This document shows, piece by piece, positions 1-6,607 of a stretch of DNA of 28,317 nt; position 1 is the stretch's first letter; every line of letters starts with the position of its first letter. The position numbers were made by a program, and so were the translations under genes. The notes under the pieces are model-generated. The model saw only the letters and a program-made list of their open reading frames with translations. It did no database searches and was not told the DNA's origin. Origin of the DNA: Bacilli bacterium (lineage in GTDB: Bacteria; Bacillota_I; Bacilli_A; RF39; UBA660); assembly GCA_016302505.1 (NCBI GenBank), contig JAEDNL010000012.1, forward strand, positions 1 to 28,317, read 5' to 3'.

Positions 1-5
1 TTTTT

Positions 6-36
6 TTGTGATTAAATTTTCTTTTTATAACATACT
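6..36 (+). promoter_or_regulatory. candidate promoter of the ClpC-like gene
   Basis: TTGTGA at 6-11 could be a -35 box, with either TATAAC (26-31, spacing 14) or CATACT (31-36, spacing 19) as the -10. Both spacings are off-optimal. The start codon at 43 has no purine-rich ribosome-binding site in front of it, so a promoter this close would give an almost leaderless mRNA. Weak evidence. Confidence 0.3.
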
Positions 37-42
37 ATTAAT

Positions 43-1377
43 ATGATAAATAATAATGAAGAATTAATTAAAGTTTTAAAACAATCAGAAAAAGAAGCAA
101 TATTATTAAAAAATGAATTTGTAGGTACAGAACATTTATTATTAGCGATACTAAATACTAATAATAAATTAAAAAAAATACTAAATCAAAATAATCTTTC
201 ATATGAAAAATGTAAAAATGAAGTTAATAAATTATCAACAACAAAGTGTAAATCAAATATAGTTATATATACCCCATTATTTAAAAGATTAATAATGAAT
301 ATTCCTGATAACAGTAAACAACCATTACAAGATTTATTTATTATTTTTTTAGAAGAAGGAGAAGGAATAGGCTATTCAATACTAAATGTTTTAAACATAG
401 ATATTAAAAAGCTATATGATTCAATATTAAATAAAAATATAAATATCAATTACGGAATATATCTAAATAACATAAATGATTATAATGAAATAATTGGAAG
501 AGATAAAGAAATTAATCAAATTATTGAAACATTATTAAGAAAAAACAAAACCAATCCTTTGTTAATTGGAAAAGCTGGTACAGGTAAAACTGCAATCATT
601 GAAGAATTAGCATATAGAATAAAAAGTAATAAAGTTCCAAAAGAATTACAAAATAAAAAAATTTTATCTATTAATATATCATCACTAGTAAGTGGGACTA
701 AATACAGAGGTGAATTTGAAGAAAGACTAAATAACTTAATATGTGATATAGAAAGAGATAAAAATACTATTTTATTCATTGATGAGATACATACAATAGT
801 CGGAGCAGGTGGCGCAGAAGGTGCAATAGATGCTTCTAATATCTTAAAACCATATTTAGCTAGAAATACTATATCATGTATAGGAGCAACTACTATAAAT
901 GAATATAATAAATCAATTAAAAATGATAAGGCATTAAATAGAAGATTTAATCCTATATTAATAGAAGAACCAAATTATAATCAAACTCTTTCAATATTAG
1001 AAAATACAAAAAAATATTATGAAAAATTCCATAATGTAAGTATAACCAAAAGCCAAATTAAAATGATAGTTGACTTGTCTAATAAATATATTAAAAACAG
1101 ATCAGAACCAGATAAAAGTTTAGAAATTTTAGACACTGTTTGTACTAAAACTAAAATAATAAATTCATTAAATAGTAAAGAAAATATTTTAAAAAAACTA
1201 ACCACTCAAAAAAATTTTTATATAAAGAACAAAGAATATAAAAAGGCAATTAAAATTGATATAGATATGGATAAAATAATATCTAAAAAAGAAATATATA
1301 AGGTTAATGATGAAACTATAAAAAAACTATTCAATAAAAATATTAATGATAAAAACTTTGGATTTAAATATAATTAA
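43..1377 (+). CDS. ClpC/ClpA-like single-AAA+ protein (N-domain plus D1 only)
   Basis: 444 residues. Residues 1-125 resemble the Clp N-domain repeat (EFVGTEHLLLAIL near 25-37). A complete first AAA+ module follows: Walker A GKAGTGKT at 176-183, pore loop with KYRGEFEERL near 220-229, Walker B ILFIDE at 243-248, sensor GATT at 281-284 and arginine fingers R300/R301. A short charged helical stretch at 385-420 looks like a reduced ClpC middle domain. The protein then stops. ClpC is usually about 810 residues, and the missing half holds the second AAA+ ring and the ClpP-docking loop. Only about 50 bases separate the stop from the next gene, so no detached second half is present. Stops in frame at 13-15 and 28-30 fix the start at 43, although it lacks a clear ribosome-binding site. 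By family it should hydrolyse ATP and remodel proteins, but it should not feed ClpP. It could be a dedicated unfoldase or a decaying clpC copy; the intact motifs favour function. Confidence 0.85.
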   Translation: MINNNEELIKVLKQSEKEAILLKNEFVGTEHLLLAILNTNNKLKKILNQNNLSYEKCKNEVNKLSTTKCKSNIVIYTPLFKRLIMNIPDNSKQPLQDLFIIFLEEGEGIGYSILNVLNIDIKKLYDSILNKNININYGIYLNNINDYNEIIGRDKEINQIIETLLRKNKTNPLLIGKAGTGKTAIIEELAYRIKSNKVPKELQNKKILSINISSLVSGTKYRGEFEERLNNLICDIERDKNTILFIDEIHTIVGAGGAEGAIDASNILKPYLARNTISCIGATTINEYNKSIKNDKALNRRFNPILIEEPNYNQTLSILENTKKYYEKFHNVSITKSQIKMIVDLSNKYIKNRSEPDKSLEILDTVCTKTKIINSLNSKENILKKLTTQKNFYIKNKEYKKAIKIDIDMDKIISKKEIYKVNDETIKKLFNKNINDKNFGFKYN

Positions 1378-1381
1378 TTAC

Positions 1382-1410
1382 TTTAAATTTTCACATTTAA
1401 ATGATATACT
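1382..1410 (+). promoter_or_regulatory. extended -10 promoter of the zinc peptidase gene
   Basis: TATACT at 1405-1410 is preceded by TG one base upstream (1402-1403), an extended -10. A weak -35, TTTAAA, lies 17 bases upstream at 1382-1387. The downstream ribosome-binding site AGGTGATG is at 1416-1423. Confidence 0.55.
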
Positions 1411-1426
1411 ATTATAGGTGATGTAG

Positions 1427-2101
1427 ATGAATATAGATTTAATGTTAATTTTTATTATATTATTTGTTCCACTAATAGCGGATATCAAAGTTAAAACAAA
1501 CTATTCAAAGTATTCTAAGGAAATAAATAATTTAAATTTAACAGGTAAAGAAATTGCTAGAAAGATATTAGATAATAATGGTCTTAATTATATTGATATA
1601 ATACCTACTAAAGGTAACCTTACTGATCATTATAATCCAGTCACTAAAAAAATTGCTTTATCTGAAAGTTCATATGATTCAAAATCGATTGCTAGTGCCG
1701 CCATAGCTGCTCATGAAGTTGGACACGCAATTCAAGATAAAGAATGCTATAGTTTTTTACGTTTTAGAAATAATATGGTCCCATTTGTTAACTTTACATC
1801 AAGAATTGCATCAGCTTTAATAATATTATCTTTTGTATTTGATTTAATAAATATGTTAGATGTTGGAATAATATTATTACTCTTTGGTTTATTATTTCAG
1901 TTAATAACTTTACCAGTTGAATTTAATGCTTCAAAACGTGCTAAAGAACAATTAGAAAATTGTGGATTATTAAAGGAAAAAGATACTAAAGGAACAAAAA
2001 AAGTTTTAAATGCAGCTGCATTTACTTATATTGCATCATTTTTAGCAATGGCAGTTCAAATATTAAGATTAGTTTTAATTAGAAATAATAACAACAATTA
2101 A
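1427..2101 (+). CDS. yugP: YugP-family membrane zinc metallopeptidase
   Basis: 224 residues. The zinc-peptidase motif HEVGH is at 96-100, where the two His residues bind Zn and Glu is catalytic. The downstream EFNASKRA segment (E165) is the probable third ligand, as in other families of this type. Hydrophobic segments at about 3-18, 125-163 and 198-217 place it in the membrane with the active site on one face. Length and motif order match the YugP group (putative neutral zinc metallopeptidases of Firmicutes), whose substrates are not established. It has its own promoter and ribosome-binding site, and ends at a terminator shared with the convergent rpsR. It is co-oriented with the ClpC-like gene 50 bases upstream, but the separate promoter argues against a strict operon. 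Confidence 0.9.
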   Translation: MNIDLMLIFIILFVPLIADIKVKTNYSKYSKEINNLNLTGKEIARKILDNNGLNYIDIIPTKGNLTDHYNPVTKKIALSESSYDSKSIASAAIAAHEVGHAIQDKECYSFLRFRNNMVPFVNFTSRIASALIILSFVFDLINMLDVGIILLLFGLLFQLITLPVEFNASKRAKEQLENCGLLKEKDTKGTKKVLNAAAFTYIASFLAMAVQILRLVLIRNNNNN

Positions 2102-2131
2102 AAAAGTAGTAATCATTTGATACTACTTTTT
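2101..2131. terminator. bidirectional terminator between yugP and rpsR
   Basis: An 11-bp perfect stem (2101-2111 with 2121-2131, core GTAGTA/TACTAC) and a 9-base loop. A-rich and T-rich arms give a U-tract in both directions. It covers the stop codon of yugP and the last codons of rpsR. Confidence 0.85.
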
Positions 2132-2335
2132 ATATGGTAATAAAGCCATAAATCTTGCTCTTTTAATTTGATTTGCAATATGTCTTTGATGTTTAGCACA
2201 TGCTCCTGTCATTCTTCTTGGTAATATTTTACCCTTTTCATTAATATATTTAGAAACAATCATAACATCTTTATAGTCAACAGGTTTTCCTGCGCACATT
2301 TGACATATTTTTTTTCTTCTATAATATTCTGCCAT
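2123..2335 (-). CDS. rpsR: 30S ribosomal protein S18
   Basis: 70 residues, the usual S18 length. The basic core ending in HQRHIANQIKRARFMALLPY is characteristic. S18 pairs with S6 on the platform of the small subunit. A strong ribosome-binding site, AGGAGG, lies about 7 bases before the ATG. It is the last gene of rpsF-ssb-rpsR, the standard Firmicute order, which keeps the S6 and S18 partners in one transcript. The N-terminal CxxC (CQMC) plus a later Cys suggests a zinc-binding form of S18, but this is not certain. Confidence 0.97.
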   Translation of the reverse strand: MAEYYRRKKICQMCAGKPVDYKDVMIVSKYINEKGKILPRRMTGACAKHQRHIANQIKRARFMALLPYKK

Positions 2336-2346
2336 TATTTTCCTCC

Positions 2347-2814
2347 TTAGAATGGTAAATCATTATCACTTAGTGATACTTCTTTATCATAATTTTCATA
2401 TGGATCTGACTTAGGAATATCATATTCTGGTAAATTATCAACCACATCTTGAGATGGTACATCAACATAGTTATTAGATTGATTTGTTAAATTTTCGGAT
2501 TTACCACCAACAAACTCAACATTCTCAACAACAACCTCAGTTACATATCTTTTAGTTCCATCTTGTGCATCATAATTTCTAGTTTGAATTCTACCATCCA
2601 AACAGATTAAATTACCCTTTTTAAAATATTTGCTAATAAAATCAGCTGTATTTCTAAAAGCTACACAAGGTATAAAATCAGCATCATATTGTCCATCTTT
2701 ATTTTTAAAGTTTCTATTAACAGCAACAGTAAAATTTGCAGTAGATAATCCAGTACTTGTACTTCTAAGTTCAGGATCTCTTGTTAATCTTCCAACTAAA
2801 ATTATTTTATTCAT
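2347..2814 (-). CDS. ssb: single-stranded DNA-binding protein
   Basis: 155 residues. The OB-fold occupies about 1-108 (MNKIILVGRLTRDPELR at the start, then FIPCVAFRNTADFISKYF). A polar, disordered linker runs to about 145, and the C-terminal acidic tip SDNDLPF is the interaction peptide recruiting RecA-loading, repair and replication proteins. Binds ssDNA at forks and during recombination. It lies 3 bases after the rpsF stop, with its ribosome-binding site GAGGA inside the end of rpsF, so translation is probably coupled. The S6-SSB-S18 operon is conserved in Firmicutes. Confidence 0.97.
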   Translation of the reverse strand: MNKIILVGRLTRDPELRSTSTGLSTANFTVAVNRNFKNKDGQYDADFIPCVAFRNTADFISKYFKKGNLICLDGRIQTRNYDAQDGTKRYVTEVVVENVEFVGGKSENLTNQSNNYVDVPSQDVVDNLPEYDIPKSDPYENYDKEVSLSDNDLPF

Positions 2815-2817
2815 ATT

Positions 2818-3105
2818 CTATTCCTCTTCTCTTATTACAATATGTCTTAAAATGTTTTCATCAATTTTAGCTTTTCTATCAAACTCGTTAATTGCTGCTA
2901 CTGAAGCTTCAACGTTAAATAAGTAGTAGTTTCCTCTTACTTGTTTTTTAATTGGATATGCTAATTTCTTTTGTCCCATATCTTTTTTATTAACTATTTT
3001 AGCTTTCATATCAACTAATATTTTTTCGAATGAAGAAACTGTATCTTTTATAGTCTTTTCATCATTCTCAGATTTTACAATAAACATTATTTCATATTTG
3101 TTCAT
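2818..3105 (-). CDS. rpsF: 30S ribosomal protein S6
   Basis: 95 residues starting MNKYEIMFIVK, ending with the S6-type RHIVIREEE tail. The longest frame begins with a GTG at 3109-3111, but that codon lies inside the ribosome-binding sequence AGGAGGTG. The ATG at 3103-3105, seven bases after AGGAGG, is therefore the start. S6 binds S18 on the 30S platform. First gene of the operon with ssb and rpsR. The leader upstream carries a candidate S6:S18 autoregulatory hairpin, so the operon is probably controlled by its own products. Confidence 0.97.
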   Translation of the reverse strand: MNKYEIMFIVKSENDEKTIKDTVSSFEKILVDMKAKIVNKKDMGQKKLAYPIKKQVRGNYYLFNVEASVAAINEFDRKAKIDENILRHIVIREEE

Positions 3106-3118
3106 TTTCACACCTCCT

Positions 3119-3164
3119 TTTGGTCTAACGGCTTCATTTGTTATGAAGCAAGGAACTTTCGTTC
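3119..3164 (-). promoter_or_regulatory. candidate S6:S18-binding leader of rpsF
   Basis: On the minus-strand transcript a perfect 7-bp hairpin forms (GCUUCAU at 3149-3143 with AUGAAGC at 3137-3131, loop AACAA). It is followed directly by CCG and then a CGUUAGA segment that can pair with UCGAACG near the 5' end with one mismatch. A CCG next to a hairpin ahead of rpsF is the hallmark of the S6:S18-binding leader known from many bacteria, where it mimics the 16S site and gives feedback control. The hairpin is seen directly; the protein binding is inferred from the family. Confidence 0.55.
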
Positions 3165-3170
3165 GAATGT

Positions 3171-3199
3171 ATTATAGCATGATTTTATCTTATGTACAA
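3171..3199 (-). promoter_or_regulatory. strong promoter of rpsF-ssb-rpsR
   Basis: TTGTAC (3199-3194) and TATAAT (3176-3171) are 17 bases apart, with TG before the -10 (TGCTATAAT). The start of transcription should be near 3164, giving a leader of about 60 bases. Confidence 0.85.
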
Positions 3200-3227
3200 G
3201 ATATATTTTCCTATTTATAAAAACTTT

Positions 3228-3251
3228 TAAAAGAAAAAGACCACATGGTCT
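3228..3251 (-). terminator. typA terminator
   Basis: On the minus strand AGACC-ATGT-GGTCT (3251-3238) forms a 5-6 bp hairpin followed by TTTTTCTTTT. The stem starts at the typA stop codon and ends just before the rpsF promoter. Confidence 0.7.
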
Positions 3252-5052
3252 ATCTATTACTTCTAAATCTTTCTTTTTCATTTAGAATTTTTTTTCTTAT
3301 ACGTATTGCATCTGGCGTTACTTCTACTAACTCATCATTATCTATAAATTCTAGTGCTTCCTCTAGTGTAAATGTTTTTGGCTTAGGTAATATTATAGCA
3401 TCATCGCTACCAGATGATCTTGTGTTTGAAAACTCTTTGTTTTTACATGGATTTACATTTAAATCATTTTCTCTATTATGAATTCCTATAATCATTCCCT
3501 CATATATTTCAGTTGATGGTTCTACAATCATAGTTCCTCTGTCTAATAAATTATATAATGCATATCCAAAAGCTTTTCCAGTTTCCATTGAAACCAATAC
3601 ACCATTCTTTCTTCCAATAATTTCACCAGCATATGGTTTATAAGTATCAAAACTTCTTACCATAATACCTTCACCTTTAGTATTAGTAATAAAGTTACTT
3701 CTATAGCCTATTAAACCTCTTGTAGGGACTGAAAACTCTAGTCTAACATAATTTTCTTCAGCAGATTCCATTAACTCCATAGTACCTTTTCTTTCGCTTA
3801 TATCACTAATTACTGCTCCAGAATATTCATTTGGTACTGTTACAATCACTTTTTCATATGGCTCACATTTAACACCTTCTATATTTTTTAATATAACCTC
3901 TGGCTTAGACACACCAAGTTCATAGCCTTCTCTTCTCATATTTTCAATTAATATGGATAAATGTAATTCTCCCCTTCCAGATACTTTAAATCCATCAGAA
4001 GTTGGTAATTCATCTATTTCAAGGCCTACATTTCTTTCAAGTTCTGCATTTAGTCTATCTTTTATATGTCTAGAAGTCACAAATTTTCCAGATTTTCCAG
4101 CAAATGGACTATTATTAATCATAAAATTCATTGATAATGTTGGTTTTTCTATTTCAATTTTAGGCAATCCTTCAACATGATTATTATCACATATTGTATC
4201 TCCTATTGAAATATCCGAACACCCAGCCATAGTTACTATATCACCGTAATAAGCTTCTGATACCTCTCTTTTTTTAATACCTTCATTAATAAATAATTTA
4301 GTTATTTTAGTTTTTTCTATATTTCCATCATTCTTAACTATTGTGACCTGAGAACCTGCTTTAATTGTCCCTCTATTAACTCTTCCAATACCTAATCTTC
4401 CAATATAATCATCATAGTCTAATTGTGACACTTGAAATTGTAAAGGATCATTTTTATCACCCTCAAATGGTTTAGTTGTTTCAATGATTGTATCTAATAA
4501 AGGTTTAATATCTTTATTATCATCATTTTCATCATATTTAGCAATTCCTTCTTTTGCTATACCATAAAGAATTTTAAAGTCTAATTGTTCATCTGTAGCG
4601 CCCAATTCACAAAATAAATCAAATGTCATATTAACAACTTCTTCTGCTCTTGCATCCTTTTTATCAATTTTATTAATAAATAATATTGGCTTCAATCCAA
4701 ATTTTAATGCTTCTTTCAATACAAATCTTGTTTGAGGCATTGGTCCTTCTGCAGAATCAACCAAAAGAACAACTGTATCAACAGTTTTCATTATTCTTTC
4801 AATTTCAGATGAAAAATCAGCATGACCAGGAGTATCAACAATATTCATTTTATAATTTTTATATCTAATGGAACAGTTTTTAGCAGTTATAGTAATTCCA
4901 CGTTCACGTTCTAAATCGCCACTATCCATTACACAATCAACTACCTGCTCATTTTCACGAAATACTCCATTTTGTTTCAAAAGAGCATCTACTAATGTAC
5001 TTTTACCAGCATCTACATGTGCTACTACTGCAAAGTTAATAATTTTATCCAT
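3250..5052 (-). CDS. typA: ribosome-associated translational GTPase TypA/BipA
   Basis: 600 residues, close to the family length. G-domain motifs: G1 AHVDAGKS (11-18), switch I with the TypA signature ERERGITI (48-55), G3 DTPGHAD (73-79) and G4 NKID (127-130). EF-G-like domains and the C-terminal TypA domain follow, with typical GRGELHLSILIENMRREGYE. TypA binds the 70S ribosome near the EF-G site and helps 50S assembly and growth under stress or cold. Residue 15 is Ala, where most TypA proteins have His (AHVDHGKT); EF-G and RF3 also have Ala here. Preceded by AGGGGAGA and its own promoter. Transcribed alone, divergently from the first Xre gene. Confidence 0.95.
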   Translation of the reverse strand: MDKIINFAVVAHVDAGKSTLVDALLKQNGVFRENEQVVDCVMDSGDLERERGITITAKNCSIRYKNYKMNIVDTPGHADFSSEIERIMKTVDTVVLLVDSAEGPMPQTRFVLKEALKFGLKPILFINKIDKKDARAEEVVNMTFDLFCELGATDEQLDFKILYGIAKEGIAKYDENDDNKDIKPLLDTIIETTKPFEGDKNDPLQFQVSQLDYDDYIGRLGIGRVNRGTIKAGSQVTIVKNDGNIEKTKITKLFINEGIKKREVSEAYYGDIVTMAGCSDISIGDTICDNNHVEGLPKIEIEKPTLSMNFMINNSPFAGKSGKFVTSRHIKDRLNAELERNVGLEIDELPTSDGFKVSGRGELHLSILIENMRREGYELGVSKPEVILKNIEGVKCEPYEKVIVTVPNEYSGAVISDISERKGTMELMESAEENYVRLEFSVPTRGLIGYRSNFITNTKGEGIMVRSFDTYKPYAGEIIGRKNGVLVSMETGKAFGYALYNLLDRGTMIVEPSTEIYEGMIIGIHNRENDLNVNPCKNKEFSNTRSSGSDDAIILPKPKTFTLEEALEFIDNDELVEVTPDAIRIRKKILNEKERFRSNR

Positions 5053-5080
5053 ACTTATCTCCCCTTTGATACGACTATTA

Positions 5081-5109
5081 ATATTACAACATTTTATTAA
5101 ATTTGTAAA
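5081..5109 (-). promoter_or_regulatory. typA promoter
   Basis: TTTACA (5109-5104) and TAATAT (5086-5081) with a 17-base spacer; the downstream leader contains AGGGGAGA before the ATG. Confidence 0.6.
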
Positions 5110-5138
5110 GTTTTTTTAAGTAAGTATATGTCAATACC

Positions 5139-5167
5139 ACTATGAATGATATTTTATCATTTATAGT
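5139..5167. promoter_or_regulatory. 13-bp inverted repeat, candidate repressor operator
   Basis: ACTATGAATGATA (5139-5151) and TATCATTTATAGT (5155-5167) are inverted copies matching at 12 of 13 positions around a TTT centre. The repeat lies between the divergent typA promoter and the first Xre gene. It has no flanking U-tract suited to either neighbour, so it is more like a dimer-binding operator than a terminator. Binding by one of the three Xre proteins is inferred from position. Confidence 0.5.
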
Positions 5168-5216
5168 AAATGGTTAAAAACTATAAATAATGGCAAAATA
5201 ATATTAGGAGATAATA

Positions 5217-5477
5217 ATGAAAAAAACATATGAATTTCTAAATGAAAAAGATATTTACTATATTATCGGAAATAATATAAAATATTATAGAAAACTTTAT
5301 AGTTTAAATGAACATGAACTAACTCAAGAGGGTTTAGCTGAACTTGCTAATGTTTCCACATCATTAATTGGAAACTTAGAAAGCAAAAAACTTATTCAAG
5401 GAATAAGTTTATATAATTTATATAAAATAAGTATAATATTAAATGTACCAATAGATAATTTCTTTATTAATCGTTAA
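5217..5477 (+). CDS. Xre-family HTH repressor-like protein (first of three)
   Basis: 86 residues, one Xre/Cro helix-turn-helix domain at about 14-80: NIKYYRKLYS, LTQEGLAELANVSTSLIGNLE as the HTH, then GISLYNLYKISIILNVPIDNFF. Compared with a canonical Xre domain it has about five extra residues (LNEHE) between helix 1 and helix 2, shared with the third Xre gene. Ribosome-binding site AGGAGA is at 5206-5211. There is no second domain, so it is probably a small DNA-binding dimer. Its 3' end overlaps that of the convergent second Xre gene by 11 bases. The inverted repeat at 5139-5167 just upstream is a candidate site for autoregulation. Target genes are unknown. Confidence 0.85.
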   Translation: MKKTYEFLNEKDIYYIIGNNIKYYRKLYSLNEHELTQEGLAELANVSTSLIGNLESKKLIQGISLYNLYKISIILNVPIDNFFINR

Positions 5478-5727
5478 TATCTATATATTCAAAAAACTTC
5501 TCAATAGATGTATCTAAAACTATAGAAATTTTGTAAAGTGACATTAGAGATAATCCTTCACTACCTTTAGTACTTTCAAATTTTCTAATAAATTCAGGGG
5601 ATACACCTATATCAATTGCTAATTGTTCTTGCGTAATTCCATTTAATTTTCTATATTTGATAACGTTATATGCAATTACTTCTATTATATTATTATCAAA
5701 TTTAAATTCTCTTTTAAATTTTGCCAT
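5467..5727 (-). CDS. Xre-family HTH repressor-like protein (second of three)
   Basis: 86 residues from MAKFKREFKF. A longer frame reaches 5790, but the ribosome-binding site TAGGTGA sits just before the ATG at 5725-5727, so that start is preferred. Canonical Xre domain at about 14-80: NVIKYRKLNGITQEQLAIDIGVSP, then GLSLMSLYKISIVLD and EKFFEY. It is homologous to the flanking Xre genes but lacks their helix 1-2 insertion. It is convergent with the first (11-base overlap, 5467-5477) and divergent from the third. The promoter probably shares its -35 segment with that of the third gene, so the two may compete. Confidence 0.85.
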   Translation of the reverse strand: MAKFKREFKFDNNIIEVIAYNVIKYRKLNGITQEQLAIDIGVSPEFIRKFESTKGSEGLSLMSLYKISIVLDTSIEKFFEYIDIND

Positions 5728-5760
5728 AACTTCACCTAATAATATTTTACTAGTTTTTAT

Positions 5761-5790
5761 AATATAATAATGTAATGTAATACTATACAA
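5761..5790 (-). promoter_or_regulatory. candidate promoter of the second Xre gene
   Basis: TTGTAT (5790-5785) and TATATT (5766-5761) with an 18-base spacer. The -35 uses the same base pairs as the opposite-strand promoter of the third Xre gene. Confidence 0.45.
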
Positions 5791-5812
5791 AATATAATAT
5801 TTAATTTATAAT
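5784..5812 (+). promoter_or_regulatory. promoter of the third Xre gene
   Basis: TATACA (5784-5789) and a perfect TATAAT (5807-5812) with a 17-base spacer; ribosome-binding site AGGAGA at 5825-5830. The -35 overlaps that of the divergent promoter. Confidence 0.55.
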
Positions 5813-5834
5813 AAATATAGAAATAGGAGAATTT

Positions 5835-6080
5835 ATGACAGAAAAAGAATTAAATAGTATTATTGGAAAAAATATAAAAAAGTACAGAAAGTTATATAGC
5901 ATAAATTATGAGCCTATTACTCAAGAACAACTTGCTGAAATAATAAATGTTTCTGTTTCATTAATAAGTAGTCTGGAAAGTGAAAAAACAAATAAGGGAA
6001 TTAGTATTAATACTTTATATAAGATATCTATTGTACTAAATACACCTATAAGTAAATTTTTTGAGAGTGATGTAAAATGA
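5835..6080 (+). CDS. Xre-family HTH repressor-like protein (third of three)
   Basis: 81 residues, one Xre domain: NIKKYRKLYS, ITQEQLAEIINVSVSLISSLE, GISINTLYKISIVLNTPISKFFE. It is closest to the first Xre gene, including the extra residues (INYEP) before the TQE helix; the two look like paralogues from a duplication. It overlaps the next gene by ATGA, so the pair is translationally coupled. In Xre pairs of this kind the second gene is often the effector or a partner controlled by the repressor, which is inference here. Confidence 0.85.
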   Translation: MTEKELNSIIGKNIKKYRKLYSINYEPITQEQLAEIINVSVSLISSLESEKTNKGISINTLYKISIVLNTPISKFFESDVK

Positions 6081-6607
6081 ATATAGAAAAATATATATTT
6101 AATGAAGAAAATAATAATATTTCTGATTTAATATCTTTATATAAAGATGGTTGTTTAGATAATATTTTGGTAAAAAAGACATACAATATTAATATAAAAT
6201 CAACATTAACGAAAAATTGCAAAAATATTAACATAAATCAACAAATAATAACTAATCTAGATAATTATATTTCCTATGTTAAAAGTATTTTATTAATAGA
6301 TCAACAACAAATAAGATATATAATAAGTCTTACGATTGACAATAAATATAATAAAATTTTAAAATCAAACAAGTATTTTTCTGATAATATATCTTTTTAT
6401 AATAATAATTTTAACAAAATGTTATTTTTTAATTATAATAAAAATTATTGCCTATTAAAGAAATATAATATTAAATATCATAATAAAACGGAATTAAGTA
6501 ATATTATAAATAAAAATAAAAATAAGGCATTTGTCTATTTTGAAACAATTAATAAACATAACCTTAATTTTTATTTAAATATAATAGAATTTATTGAATC
6601 TAATTAA
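6077..6607 (+). CDS. unknown protein coupled to the third Xre gene
   Basis: 176 residues, not recognised. Very rich in Asn, Lys, Ile and Tyr. No signal peptide, membrane segment, HExxH (which argues against ImmA/IrrE, the usual Xre partner), P-loop or other motif I can name. A central stretch (about 83-105) with SILLIDQQQIRYIISLTI and a later AFVYFETINKH look like beta-strand/helix alternation, so a folded soluble protein is likely. The start overlaps the Xre stop by ATGA. Its 3' end overlaps that of the convergent fic gene by 8 bases (6600-6607). The frame is intact despite very high AT content and the coupling is precise, so I take it as real, but its function is open. Confidence 0.7.
   Translation: MNIEKYIFNEENNNISDLISLYKDGCLDNILVKKTYNINIKSTLTKNCKNININQQIITNLDNYISYVKSILLIDQQQIRYIISLTIDNKYNKILKSNKYFSDNISFYNNNFNKMLFFNYNKNYCLLKKYNIKYHNKTELSNIINKNKNKAFVYFETINKHNLNFYLNIIEFIESN

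Noticed and set aside
3160..3170. GTTCGAATG resembling a tRNA T-loop
   Set aside because: No acceptor, D or anticodon arms around it; it belongs to the rpsF leader.
3953..4180. plus-strand open frame of 75 codons within typA
   Set aside because: Antisense shadow of a well-supported gene; no ribosome-binding site and no recognisable protein. The same holds for the other long antisense frames over clpC-like, murA, mnmE, yidC and SPFH genes.
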